Shown here piece after piece: positions 13,401 to 23,939 of a DNA stretch of 64,000 bases. The notes beneath the pieces are model-generated. The model saw only the letters and a program-made list of their open reading frames with translations, was not told the origin of the DNA and ran no database searches. Position 1 is the stretch's first letter, and every line of letters begins with the position of its first letter. Origin of the DNA: Hydractinia symbiolongicarpus (Eukaryota > Cnidaria > Hydrozoa > Anthoathecata > Hydractiniidae); NCBI RefSeq assembly GCF_029227915.1, contig NC_079880.1:8831501-8895500 (forward strand), in the 5' to 3' direction. The position numbers and the translations under genes are program-made.

Positions 13401-16400
13401 TTGTTTTTTAAATTTAAGATTCATAGATTGGTCGAATAGTTTTAAAGTTTATTGTGTTAGAATTAGCCAAATTCATAGGCCGGAGGAATGGGCGCTAATG
13501 TTTTGCTTGTGGGGAAAAAAATCCATAATGGGGGGTTTGTTGGGCTTCTAAAGTGAAGCAAATGGAGTTAAACACAAAACGTCCAGCTTTAAATTATGTT
13601 ATAACGTTATTATAAACATTTAGCTGCATAATCGTATAGTTTAACACTTGGTGAAGACCTTTCCGAATATACTGGAAGGTGTCATTACAAACGTTAGCTA
13701 GCTAAAAACTACAACAAACAATGGTTAAGTGGTCTTGTGCATCAGCCTTGTGTTTCAACAACCACACAACTTTGGGTATTGATGGGAAACCTTTAAAATT
13801 TTATCGTTTACCAAGATTAGAATCTTTAAAATCGCAATATCGGAAGATTTTAAAAACAGATGGTATTAACTGGAATAATGGGTATATTTGCTGTGAACAC
13901 TGGAGCTCCAATAAGAGATTATCAGTGACAGACTTGCCAGATGTTGTCGTTTCAGAAAGAAGTTTCCAAAAGCTTGAACAGAAATATGAGAATGCTAATA
14001 ACTTGGTAAAAAAATCAGCCACAGAACTTTACAAAAAAAGATTAAGAAATGCTAAACAAAAGTTGGTAACTGCCAGAAATATAATGAACCAAAATATAAA
14101 TACTCCATGCTCATCAATCACAGATTTAGTCATTGATGCCACTGAATTTAAATTTCAACGTGCCTCAAATTATGAGTTAAATTCTTTGATGTTTTCCAAC
14201 TATAAAAATACACAAACTGGAAAAGCATTAATTGGTATTTCCCCACATGGCAGTGGAATTCTTTTTAGCGATATCTATCCTGGGTCAATTTCAGATAGTG
14301 ATATTACAGAAAAAACAGATGCCATTCGTTTTGTTGAAGAGGAGCATGAAAAAATGAGTGATCGTGGGTTTTCCATTCAAGAGCATTGTGCTCTAAAAGG
14401 TATCACATTAAACAGGCCAAAACAAAAAAATTGTGATCAGTTCTCTGAAAAAGACGTATCATCCAATTTTGACATAGCTGCTACGAGGATCCATGTGGAA
14501 CGTTTTATTGGCAGAGTTCGAGATTGGTCAATATTAAATACAGTTTGGCCTATGAATAGAATAGACATATTATCCTCAACTTGGCAAATGTTATGTTTGT
14601 TGAGTTTTTCCTTTAAAGTTTTCATAATTGAAGTGACATCTCTTTTAAAATAAGATTCACTTGGATCTGCAGCATTAAGAACAACTTTTCCATTTTTCTT
14701 TTTTACATCTGCTGACTTAACTTTTATAGCCTTCAATGGAGCCATTGGAATAGAGCCTTTTTTAGACCGCCGATGCCATTTTTGTAACTGTTGTGTCACA
14801 GTCAGTTCCAAAATTTGATTGCCAGTGTCGTTGAAATGTTTTAAAAATAACAAAACTGCAAGAACGTGACAGCATAAGCCACTTGCACCAACTGGACAAC
14901 TGCAATGAGCTTTTTGAGGGTACCCATTTTCAAAAACAAGCACTGCTGGCCTTGTTTCAGTACCATATGACTTTTTGACCATTGCTTTTACATATGTACA
15001 CAAATTATCAACTAAAGTTTTAACAGTTACTATCTTTCTACTCTGTAACATTCTAATAGCCTTTTCTTGCTGGCCTAAACTACCATATGTTTTCATTTTG
15101 CAGTAGTTCTTAAATATATCTTCATTGATAAGTGGTAGATCCTCATCCTTTTTACACCATTTAGCTGTAGTTGGAGGAATATCTGTGGGATCTAAGCTAC
15201 AACTAAACTTGTAATTTTTATTTGCTTTGTCTTCTAGACGTTTTACTAAACGAGGATATCGCATAAACTTTCTAATTTTTATCTGCAGTTCTTGAACATT
15301 TCCTGTGGCACACTGACCTATATTTTTTAGCCATTCTGAACATTCTTCAAAGCTATAATTGCTAACATCCTTTGTATTGTCCATGTTTATAAACTTTAAT
15401 AATCGATATCATAAATAAACTATATACTTTTGCAATATACAACGTTTTTCTTCGATTTATTATTATTTATCTAGCCAAGTACATCGAAACAATCGCCGCC
15501 ATTATGATTTTTTTCCCTACAAGTGAATTCAGACGAACTTGACCGCGCCGTATGAATTTGGCTAATGGAGATCTTTTTAAAGGTATAAACTATCTCAGTG
15601 GGCCTTTTTCACCCTACCTCAGAATGACCCTGACTTAATGAATGTTACAAAAGTCCAAAGAGATGGCATTACGTTAGTAAAGCATTACGAAATAGGGCGT
15701 ATTTTCAACTTTAGCGCCATACAAATGGAGCGATAAGAAAATGTAAACATTGACTGATATATGTTACTATGCCAACCCATGAATTTATTACCTTGACAAT
15801 TTATTCCTTTAAATCCTTCTGCGCATGTGCAGACATACTGTCCATTAGCTTCAGTGCACACACCTCCGTTGTGGCATGGATTTGGATGACACTTGTCTTC
15901 CTCTGAAACGAAATATAATCTGCGTTTGAGAACATATCTCGATAGCCAGGTACAAAAATTGGTAGAAGAATAAGTTGCCTGTAAGAACATGGAACATGGA
16001 GAGTTTTACTAAAGATCAGTTTTAAGTCACTTGTCGCAGTAGTGGACTAAACGTTATAAACTATTTTTTTTATTCGTTTATTTATTAAGTTATCGGCTAC
16101 CGTTATTATTATTGCTGGCATAGCACCGCTTTTGAAAACGGGAAAAAATTTGATGTTAACACACTGATCATAACTTTTTATCATACAGAAAAAATCGAGA
16201 TTTTGAACAGTAAAGAGTGAAAAGAGAAAGAGCTGACAATACGAAAATATACTGCACTAAACTTTACTTTGGGTGTAACGTTTGTGTTGTGGTGCGTCGT
16301 ACGTCAAAACGTAGCGTATCTAAGCGTCAAATTACGTTGCGTAGCGTCGCAGTATTGGATTTTTTGACAAAATTATTTAAACATAGAACATACGAAAAGT

Positions 16401-18235
16401 CACTCAATACAGTAAACATTAGCGGAATAAGGAGAGTTGAGAGTTTTCAGATAAGGGCGCAATGGGCGCTTCCAGGTGTTCCAACGTTTCACATCGAAAA
16501 GAAAAATTGTAAACAGAAACGAAACATTTATTTTCTTTGTTCAGCTCTTTTCAAATTGGCGAAGATGTTACTTCAAGGACACACCCTTACTCACAGATCA
16601 CTTATTGTTTTTCAGTCTCCCTTCAAAATTTCTTAATTAATTAACAGCGTGGTTTTCTATTGCGGGATAGTAATCAACGACATGGCGTTTTATTGCGGGA
16701 TAAAGGGTGTGAAAAAAAACATTTTTTTGCGTGTTTTGCGTTCCACTAAGTATGTTTACTGTTTTAAATGATATCCTACGTTCAATACCTTCACAGTCAG
16801 TGCCCTTATACCCCGTAGGACATATGCACTCATAGCCATCACGAACTTCGTTACATGTTGCTCCGTTCATGCACGGATCTCCTTCACAGTGACCTGAAAA
16901 TATGTTTTTAAGTATTTCCTCCTCAATACGAAGAATAACGGGGGAGAGTTTCTGAAAACCAATATAAAACTTTATTGTCGCCATTTCTCTAAGGGTCAGT
17001 CGTACACATGGCTATAGTAACTATAAGTGGAAGGGTATATGCGGTTAAACAGTGTATGTATATATATACATTACAAAACTTTAACTATCTACTGCACTGT
17101 TATAAAAAAAATCACGGTGTACATGAGATACGATATGATATAAAAAGAAACCTGTATGGAGTGCATATTTATTGACGCGACACTTACTTCTTTCGTCGTC
17201 GCTACGATCGTCGCCATCAAAGCCGTCATCACTCGCGTCAATAAGTTGTTGTTGTGGAAGCATGTAATGTGGCATTCGACGTCCCATTCCGTACCCGCCC
17301 CCTCCTCGATAACGATGAAGGAATGTGTTGTATGGCATTACCATTGGTGGACGGGGGATATGTGTTGTGACGATGGTCTTTTGCGTCATTGGTGGTGCCT
17401 TCATGTAAACATATCCATTACGAACAACAAATCGTGGACGAGATATATATTGTCTTTTTCCCGATATATGACTTCTTTTTACTGGTGGCACAGGAATTTC
17501 ATTTTTTTTGATGATTTCTGCACTGTATTTTGTTTTCGGTGTATTTTTTTGTTCGTTGAACGTTGAAAACTCAGCGTTATCGTCTGTTGAACCCGATTCA
17601 GCATCGGAAGTTTCGGATGCACCAGATTCATCAGAATCAGACGACTGCTCGTCATTGTTATCGTATAAATCACTTGTGTCGGAATCTCCACTTCCTGACT
17701 CGGTTTCTTCTTCAACATCATCGAGATTCATAGCAAGGTCATCTCTTTTAAAACTTAAATCTTCGTCATTACCTGACCCTGACCCTGAACCCGATTCATC
17801 ACTTTCAATAGCGTCATTGGGATCGCTATCATCCTCTGTTACGTCACTATCGGTGTCGCTGTTTTCATCATTGTCATAAGCTTCAGCAACATTTTCGCGT
17901 TTCTCATTATTTTCGTTATTTTCTTCTTCGCCTCCATCTTCTTCTTCTTCTCCTTCTTCTTCCTCTTCCGGATTATCCACAGTTATATTTCCATCTTCTT
18001 CATTATTATATACCTCTTCTTCCTCCATTTCAGGTACATAACTTTTCTTATCTATAGCATAGTCTTTCGAATTCCATTTCGAATTCTCCAGTAAGTTTTC
18101 ATTGTCAATCTTGCTAAAATACCCCTGGGGTTCGTGGATTAAATATTCTAGTCCGTCATCGTAATTTACATCCGAGGAAGTGACGTATATACATGATATA
18201 TGTAAAAACAGCAACACAACAAGAGAAGCTTTCAT
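10455..18235 (-). CDS. Secreted acidic multi-EGF proteoglycan-like protein
   Basis: Predicted extracellular matrix protein of about 837 residues. Exons, 5' to 3': 18235-17188, 16893-16789, 15902-15792, 13255-13145, 12736-12611, 12481-12383, 12270-12154, 12016-11906, 11818-11705, 11610-11389, 11191-11081, 10980-10852, 10739-10656, and tentatively 10480-10455. Nearly all introns are phase 1, as expected for shuffled EGF modules. The first exon encodes a signal peptide ([20 protein letters not shown]), a very acidic Glu/Asp/Ser region (about residues 65-235) with repeated Ser-Gly such as SGSGSGSG, then a basic, Pro/Gly-rich stretch. Ser-Gly next to acidic residues is the usual glycosaminoglycan attachment context. 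Twelve EGF modules follow (two in exon 11610-11389), many with CxPNPCxNGGxC. The last full exon encodes [13 protein letters not shown], a papilin-like Cys cassette. The 26-base last exon rests only on a strong acceptor, correct phase and a nearby stop. I do not recognise an orthologue. Confidence 0.85.
13289..13312. repeat. (AAAT)n microsatellite
   Basis: About six tandem AAAT units in the EGF gene intron, roughly 150 bp outside the left end of the inserted transposon. Confidence 0.85.
13721..14653 (+). CDS. THAP-finger DDE transposase (ISL2EU/Harbinger-like)
   Basis: 310-residue ORF. An N-terminal THAP zinc finger (about residues 1-70) shows the C-x4-C of CASALCFNN and the late CCEHW. A Lys-rich coiled stretch follows (about 85-125), then a DDE_Tnp_4-type catalytic core with all three acidic residues visible: Asp in LVIDATEF, Asp in MSDRGF and Glu in [10 protein letters not shown]. 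Flanking family motifs [17 protein letters not shown] and YPGSISD are intact. The stretch between THAP and DDE domains is short and I cannot see the helix-turn-helix that usually precedes the core, so an internal in-frame loss is likely. The last 15-20 residues read through the deletion junction into DNA complementary to the SWIM gene. The catalytic core is apparently intact, but the protein is probably not fully functional. Confidence 0.85.
   Translation: MVKWSCASALCFNNHTTLGIDGKPLKFYRLPRLESLKSQYRKILKTDGINWNNGYICCEHWSSNKRLSVTDLPDVVVSERSFQKLEQKYENANNLVKKSATELYKKRLRNAKQKLVTARNIMNQNINTPCSSITDLVIDATEFKFQRASNYELNSLMFSNYKNTQTGKALIGISPHGSGILFSDIYPGSISDSDITEKTDAIRFVEEEHEKMSDRGFSIQEHCALKGITLNRPKQKNCDQFSEKDVSSNFDIAATRIHVERFIGRVRDWSILNTVWPMNRIDILSSTWQMLCLLSFSFKVFIIEVTSLLK
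14437..15384 (-). pseudogene. SWIM zinc-finger protein of the ISL2EU-like element, C-terminally truncated
   Basis: 315-residue ORF starting at ATG 15384. A SWIM-type finger is visible at [18 protein letters not shown] (C-x-C ... C-x-H), following a region typical of SWIM proteins paired with YqaJ recombinase domains in cnidarian transposons. After the residues [12 protein letters not shown] the frame runs into the antisense of the transposase, so roughly the last 50 residues are meaningless. The downstream YqaJ nuclease expected in this family is absent. I therefore read it as a deletion derivative. The junction lies near 14590-14610. Confidence 0.75.
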
Positions 18236-20896
18236 AGTTATTTATTTATTTACATATACATAACCTAAAAAATTACTCGTATCTATTATAGTCCCATGTG
18301 TTGACGAAAATATAATTTAAGATAAATTCGAACAAATTAGACGTTCGAAAATTCGATTCTTCCGTTTAATTAGCAAGAAATTAGCGTCGATTTTGTCTGT
18401 ACGATAATAATTAGCGCTTACCCAGCACTGGTATTGTTCGAGCCCGTGATCTTAGCGTAGCCACCATGAATTAACAATTTGATGCTCAAAGGGAGCCGGT
18501 AAACAGATCGAGGTGTGCAAAAAAAGTTTGTTTAATTTTTTACTTTAAAAACCTTTTTTTTAACTGACTCTGCTACAACTAGAGTATTACTGTTGAATTT
18601 TCACCGGTTAACTATTACACACATTATTTTTTATTATTTTTCTTTTTTCCTCATGAAATAAAAACAAAATATGTATTCTCAATTCGAATATTTTTTTTAA
18701 AAATTTTCTAATTATCATGCTGAAAGTGAGTGAAAGTAGAAAAAACACACCTAAGAGTTTCCACATCTAATAAGCTTGGGAAAAACAAATACGTACAGGT
18801 GCTACTTCTAAAGACTTTTTGTACAAAATCAAAAAATAAAAATCTAAAGAATACTAAAGTGGGAGATAAATCTGGGTTGTGTTAGGTCTTATGAAAACAT
18901 CCCATGGGCATTGTGCCGAGTTTCATAGCACGTTAAAACGCATCGCTGATTTTGAGACATTGCCACTCTTCAAAATGCTACTGCAGCCATCTGACTGACC
19001 TAACTGTCGTTCTTTTCAATCAAAATTTAACGACAGCTTCTATTCGTACTAATGTATGGATAGATTTTTTTACAGTCGATAATCTGTCTCACTTAAAAAT
19101 ATCGAATTTATTACCCCCCATCCTTTCCTCCTAAATGACGTAAATTACTTATTTTCTCATTGTCTTCCTATCACGGACGAGTTAAACTTCAAATTGACGT
19201 CAAATGACCTTCACATTTTAGGCTTATTTTTTCTCATTTGGACATTGTAAGGCTCCAAAAAAACATATCACAAAAGGTGATGTAAAACTACTGAAATTAA
19301 TGCGAGTAACTCGTCTATGAGCCAATTTAAAAAACCGGGGGTTCTGTAATCAAAATCGGCTTTATATTCGTACCTATAATTATAGTAATAACCCGTCCAA
19401 GTAATTTTTATTACTTCATGACGACAGGCTAAGAGCAAGGACGCACTTACTAAATAACTTAACATAATTCAGGAATTTTTTCGAACGTTATTCTATGTTT
19501 ACACTCCCTGCTACAAAGAAGCTGAATAAAGAAGTTTAAAGTCAAGTCCAAAGTAAATGTGGTATACTATATTTACTTTTATAAAAAAAGTAGCTTTTTA
19601 AAACCTACAAAATTTTTAATCAAAAAGTATCTTACAAACAACTTAGTTTCCATGCTTCATTATTATTATCAAGGTAAGACTAAATATAAAATATTTGGAA
19701 CTAAGTTATTTACTAAAATAAAGTATAAGTTATATTAAAATAAAGTAAACGTATGAAGACATTTCAACAGCTTTGAATAATATAGATGTATTTGTAATAC
19801 GCCCTCTGTTTAAATACTAACGCCCTCTTTCGAGCTACTAACGCCCCATTCAGATACACGCTGAGAGATAATCTTATAAAAACCAGGCGTTGTTGATTTG
19901 AAAAACTTGCACTCATTAAGAATGATTAGTTTACTAGCTATGTGGTACAAAAAAACCCCGCATTTTGAGCCAATCACTTTTAGTAAAATAAGACAGAAGT
20001 GTCTTGTAACAAACGCACCAAATATACGCCTGCAATTGGTAAAATCGACTAAAATGAATTTCGTGAAAAAAAACAAACAAGGTGCTGTTAATATTTTTCT
20101 AGGTGCGTCGCGGTTAAAAGCACAAAATCTAATACAGTAAAAAATATGTTCCTAAATATAAACAAGGTGATGTATATAAAACAAATCTAAGATCTGACCC
20201 TACTTATGGGTTTATATGACGAGGGAGGGGGATTCCCTACCCCCCTCTCTATTATTTGAGATTACACTTGTTTCCACAATTCACACTCTGGGAATGATGG
20301 TTCTGAATTTGGTAGCAGAGCGTGTCGCATTAAACACATGGCATATGTAAACAAATTGTTAATTTTTGTTTGCGTTAACTAGGTTCTTTGCAAAAAAATA
20401 AATAAATGAAAGTATGAATGAATGAATGAATGAATAAATGAATTAATGACTGAATAAATGGCTGATTGATTGACTGACTGACTGAATGAAGAACTGACGG
20501 TCAGACTGACTGAATGGACTGTTAAAATCAGAATGGAAAAATGGCAATACCGTAGAAGATACTTTAAAGTAACAAAAAGCACAAGCAACAATTAAAAAAG
20601 CAAAACAAAATCAACAACAACAACGACGACGACGACAACAACAACAACAACAAAACAATACAACCAAGAGTAAACAACAGCAAACAAATAAAAACCAGAG
20701 TTTGGAAAATCTACAGTTTTGAATTAATGTACATATATATTTATACTTTTTAAATAAAATTTGTAAAAATGATAAAAATAAGTGTCTCTATTGATCACAA
20801 AAAAAAAAGAAAGGATAGAAGAAACCAAGGATATATCACACAAGACTCACATGAAGCGGGAATTTCTCTACTGCAAACGCCACTTTTAAATATAAT
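18236..20896. other. Intergenic spacer between two minus-strand genes
   Basis: The part next to 18235 must hold the EGF proteoglycan promoter, although no clear core element stands out. The part near 20897 should contain the PH-PDZ gene 3' UTR. Microsatellites occupy 20400-20660. No additional gene is recognisable in either strand. Confidence 0.6.
20400..20660. repeat. Compound microsatellite (GAAT)n, (GACT)n, (CAA)n, (CGA)n
   Basis: AATGAATG and related tetranucleotides run from about 20410, pass into GACTGACTGACT near 20470, and after a short gap CAACAACAACGACGACGACAAC repeats occupy about 20610-20660. Confidence 0.85.
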
Positions 20897-22669
20897 CTAC
20901 GTTTTCACACCAAATTCGAGCTCGGCATAGTTTGTAGGTTTTTTGCTCACTTTCTCATGTTCATGGTCAACAACTTGTGTGTCCCTGTAATTTGGCTTTT
21001 CATCAATTTGCGTCTCTTCTTCATGTTGTTGTTTATACTCCTTGGCGTACGCACCGACATCAAAACATGATATCGGTTCCCCGGTATTGACGCCGTGATT
21101 GTCACGATTTTGTAATAACACCGGATCGACTTTAGTGTACGACGTCTTACCAACTTGCGGGCTTGCATCATGGTGATTGTAATGCGTCACGGGTTTCACA
21201 GTACACACAACGTAATCCGGACTGCTCCGGATAACATCTTTGATTTTTTCAATCGGACATTCTGACACGCGGTTGCCATTGATGTCGATTATTTGATCAC
21301 CTATTAGGAAGTACGTAATAACTTTAAACTTCAATTACTTCGGAAATTATTTAAGACTATCGGGGACCTGTGGAAAAATCCACACGTTCGCTCGTCTTTC
21401 TTATACCGCAGTGTGCGTGTCGCTACTTGCGGTACCATTTTGCACGACAGACGGACGTATCCCGTATACGTCCGTCTGTCATGCAAAATGGTACCGCAAG
21501 TTATATTATAATGTAGACACAATCATGACGTAATAAATATAACAGATACTGGTCACATCATTCAAGAATTAACAACAAGAATCATAAAAAAAACACCTTA
21601 AAAATTTCGCGAGCAGTTATTTTTAAGAATAGTCCTTAAAGGGAACCCAAGGTATAAATGTTGTCGGACTTATATTATAGAGCTTAAAAAGTTAGCTAAC
21701 AAGTTTTTTTTTAAATTTTTTAAAAAGCTCTTTTCGTTCTAAAGATATTCACATTTAAAGAATTTCAGATTATGCTGCGTTTTCTTTCATCAGTAATTTT
21801 AGACCTGTTGGGGTGCGCATTCAAACTTTATCAATGCATAGATATTATAAAGGTAAATTGATTAACCTTATTTTTTTGCCAAATGACACTTTCAAAAAAT
21901 TTTCAAAAAATTTAAAAAGACTTGTTAGCTAACTTTTTAAGCTCTATAATATAAGTCCAACATGATTTTATATCTCGGGTTCCCTTTAACATGTAATGCT
22001 TAAAAATTGCGCAAATTTGTATAAAATTGACGAAACAGTGCTCTTCCCCCTAAATTAATCTCTTTAAGGGTAATTTACCTGGTCGCAAAACACCGGACGT
22101 GGCTACTGGACCATCGGGTATGATGCGACTAACAAAAATTGCTCCACCAACATTTTTTATAGTACAACCAATACCATGCTGCGGATCTTTCTTAATTGTG
22201 ACTCGTTTAAAATCCTTTCCGAGGCGACTACTTCTCCTTCTCACCGGGTCATGTTTTTCATCACTTTTGTGTTTCTCCTTCGCTTCCCATATCCGATTCA
22301 TCCAGTCCTCGCGTTCTGCGTAGGACGAGCAACTCATAACATGTTTCTTCTGCTCAGTTTTTACGAACATTGAAAACGGATGGCCTTTCTTTTCCGCCCT
22401 GTCCATGCTGTCTATATCGCTAAAAAAGATTCTTCCGGTTGGTGTCAGGTGCTCTTTTTCTTCTTCTCGTAAGAAATAACACAATACGTCGTCGAGCAGT
22501 ACAAAATAACGGGATTTCCATAACTTCATTAGGCCAGTCCTTTTTTCCATGAAGCCTTCTTTGGTGATAATTTTATCCCGTGCTAGACTGTTCTTGTTCT
22601 TACTTTTCTTCATCTTTTGTCTCCTGTATGAATACGAACTGAAACACATCGAGACTAAACAGGTGGCAC
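20897..22669 (-). CDS. PH and PDZ domain protein
   Basis: Two exons are visible, 22669-22079 and 21300-20897, joined in phase 1. From the ATG at 22649 they encode 324 residues. An alternative start is ATG 22613. A pleckstrin homology domain comes first (about residues 30-130), from KEGFMEKRTGLMKLWKSRYF to the conserved Trp of EREDWMNRIWEA. A basic linker with RRRSSR follows, then a PDZ domain (about 145-230) with GIGCTI in the carboxylate-binding loop and RPGDQIIDINGNRV. The tail is polar and acidic, without known motifs. The combination suggests a membrane-recruited scaffold that binds phosphoinositide and a protein C-terminus. A polypyrimidine AG lies at 22670-22671, and the frame upstream of 22649 is open and mildly hydrophobic, so earlier exons may exist. 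I cannot assign an orthologue. Confidence 0.75.
21345..21530 (+). repeat. Dispersed CCCGTGG-type repeat, copy 2, with near-perfect hairpin
   Basis: Lies in the intron of the PH-PDZ gene. The start resembles copy 1 (CTGTGGAAAAATCCACACG). It continues to a large hairpin: arm 21425-21460 and arm 21465-21501 pair over about 35 bases with one or two mismatches around TCCCG. The arms contain CTTGCGGTACCATTTTGC and ACAGACGGACGTA. Confidence 0.75.
21640..21985. mobile_element. 346-bp MITE flanked by TTAA
   Basis: Bounded by TTAA at 21636-21639 and 21986-21989. Terminal inverted repeats begin AGGGAACCC / GGGTTCCCT and extend about 65 bp each, including AGAGCTTAAAAAGTTAGCTA and its inverse. No ORF. 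TTAA target duplication is typical of piggyBac-type elements, so this is probably a non-autonomous relative. A half copy occurs at 8697-8826. Confidence 0.85.
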
Positions 22670-23048
22670 CTAAAAAGAGATAAACGTTCGGATGACATCA
22701 AAAGACAAGAGATTTTTTTCAGAATGAGTTTCTTTAGTTACTGTGGTTTGTTGTTTAAATCTTCTACCTACAGAAATGCGTGCGCATGTCCATTCTTCTC
22801 AACGCAAAACCAAGAAAACTCTCCGTAAGTATTAGACTTAATACTTCCAAACGTCAAAAAAAATTAAATATGTTTCCAATGAAGATTAATGTCAGACAAA
22901 TAGTTTTTCTACGGTTAACAGAACTTTCAAACACTTCATAAAACAACACCCACAACAAACTGACTTTTTCATTCATGTTTCAAAACTATTAGATATATAC
23001 GCATATAAAAATACATAAAATCAATATTTACCTATAAACTTAAAAAAA

Positions 23049-23117
23049 AGGCGACATTTCGGGAGATCCTTCTCCCACTACCCGATGATGGGAGAAGGAT
23101 CTCCCGAAACGTCGCCT
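23049..23117. repeat. 29-bp-arm hairpin
   Basis: Arms 23049-23077 and 23089-23117 are complementary apart from one position, around the loop CTACCCGATGA. Arm motifs are GGCGACATTTCGGGAGATCC and GGATCTCCCGAAACGTCGCC. The right arm resembles short conserved hairpins found at the ends of some retroelements, which is inference. Confidence 0.85.
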
Positions 23118-23604
23118 ACTAAACTATCATGTTCAAGAAATGATAAACTTTCCACAGTAATATGAATACTGAACAGACAAACCGAAATAATATCTTCAAT
23201 AATTAAAAAAAAGAGCAGGCAAAAACCACCTGCATAGATATAGCTTTTACAATAGACATATTAACTCATTCTTTACATCAAGTATGTAATAAAAATAGGA
23301 CAGGATAGCTTAGACAGCTTCAAAAGCTGCAGTTTCTCCACTCTAACGTAGTTAAACTCTGAATAGCGTTTTACCCAATTGGGAAGTCTATTTCAACATA
23401 TTTTAGGGCGGTTCCAACCATCATGTGGGGCCTTCCTGGATAGAGCATATTGATGGAGTGTATTGATCAAATCTGATATGGGTTGTGATATAGTTCTGCA
23501 CTTAAATGCATGTCTGACCTTATTACCTCCTGTCAAGTCTTTCCGGTGGGTTATCCCAGAAAAAGAACCAAAAATATAAAAATAACGACAACTATTTTTA
23601 TTTC

Positions 23605-23725
23605 ATATATATGTATGTGTGTCATGTATGTGTATATGTATGTGTGTCATTAATATACCCCGTCCAACCCATGCTAGCATGGAAAACGGACGTTAAGTCA
23701 AGAATGATGATGATGTATGTGAGAT
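23605..23725. repeat. TATG/TGTG microsatellite with CCATGCTAGCATGG palindrome
   Basis: An imperfect ATGTATGTGTG tract is followed by CGTCCAACCCATGCTAGCAT and GGAAAACGGACGTTAA, then ATGATGATGATG. A 14-base perfect palindrome sits at 23669-23682. A very similar GTCCAACCCATGCTAGCATG block is known from interspersed repeats of marine invertebrates, notably cephalopods. Confidence 0.6.
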
Positions 23726-23939
23726 TTAAACTAGGCCGACTTTCACAATGTTTGCATGTGTGTGTGTTCTACACATTTTTTTTAATAAGAAAATTTGAGT
23801 TAAGGCTCAGCGATTATATTTTTTGAAAAGATCTTGTGTAACTATAACAATTACTCAAGATCTCAATTATTTTGTTTAAGTCTTTATCTGAACCAATAAG
23901 ATTTGCAAAACATTTGTTTTAAATAGACTAACTGAGCAT

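Larger units (their letters stand above)
13462..15566. mobile_element. ISL2EU-like DNA transposon nested in an EGF-gene intron
   Basis: A 2.1-kb element bounded by near-perfect terminal inverted repeats: ATTAGCCAAATTCATA at 13462-13477 and its complement at 15551-15566. The ends may instead begin at TAGCC with an AT target duplication. A second inverted pair lies just inside: GGGAAAAAAATCCATAATGG at about 13512 and its inverse at about 15496-15521. It carries two convergent ORFs, a THAP-DDE transposase (plus) and a SWIM zinc-finger protein (minus). That pairing is characteristic of ISL2EU elements, where the second protein normally also has a YqaJ nuclease. Here the ORFs overlap tail to tail and the YqaJ part is absent, so this copy is internally deleted. 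Confidence 0.85.

Noticed and set aside
16217-16636. 139-residue plus-strand ORF
   Set aside because: Lies in an intron of the EGF gene, composition looks random and no family is recognised.
17156-17879. Plus-strand ORFs of 123-136 residues rich in Ser
   Set aside because: Antisense of the acidic, Ser-Gly-rich exon, whose codon bias keeps the opposite strand open.
23049-23117. Possible hammerhead ribozyme
   Set aside because: The core reads CCGATGA instead of CTGATGA and the stem spacing does not fit. The simple hairpin explains it better.
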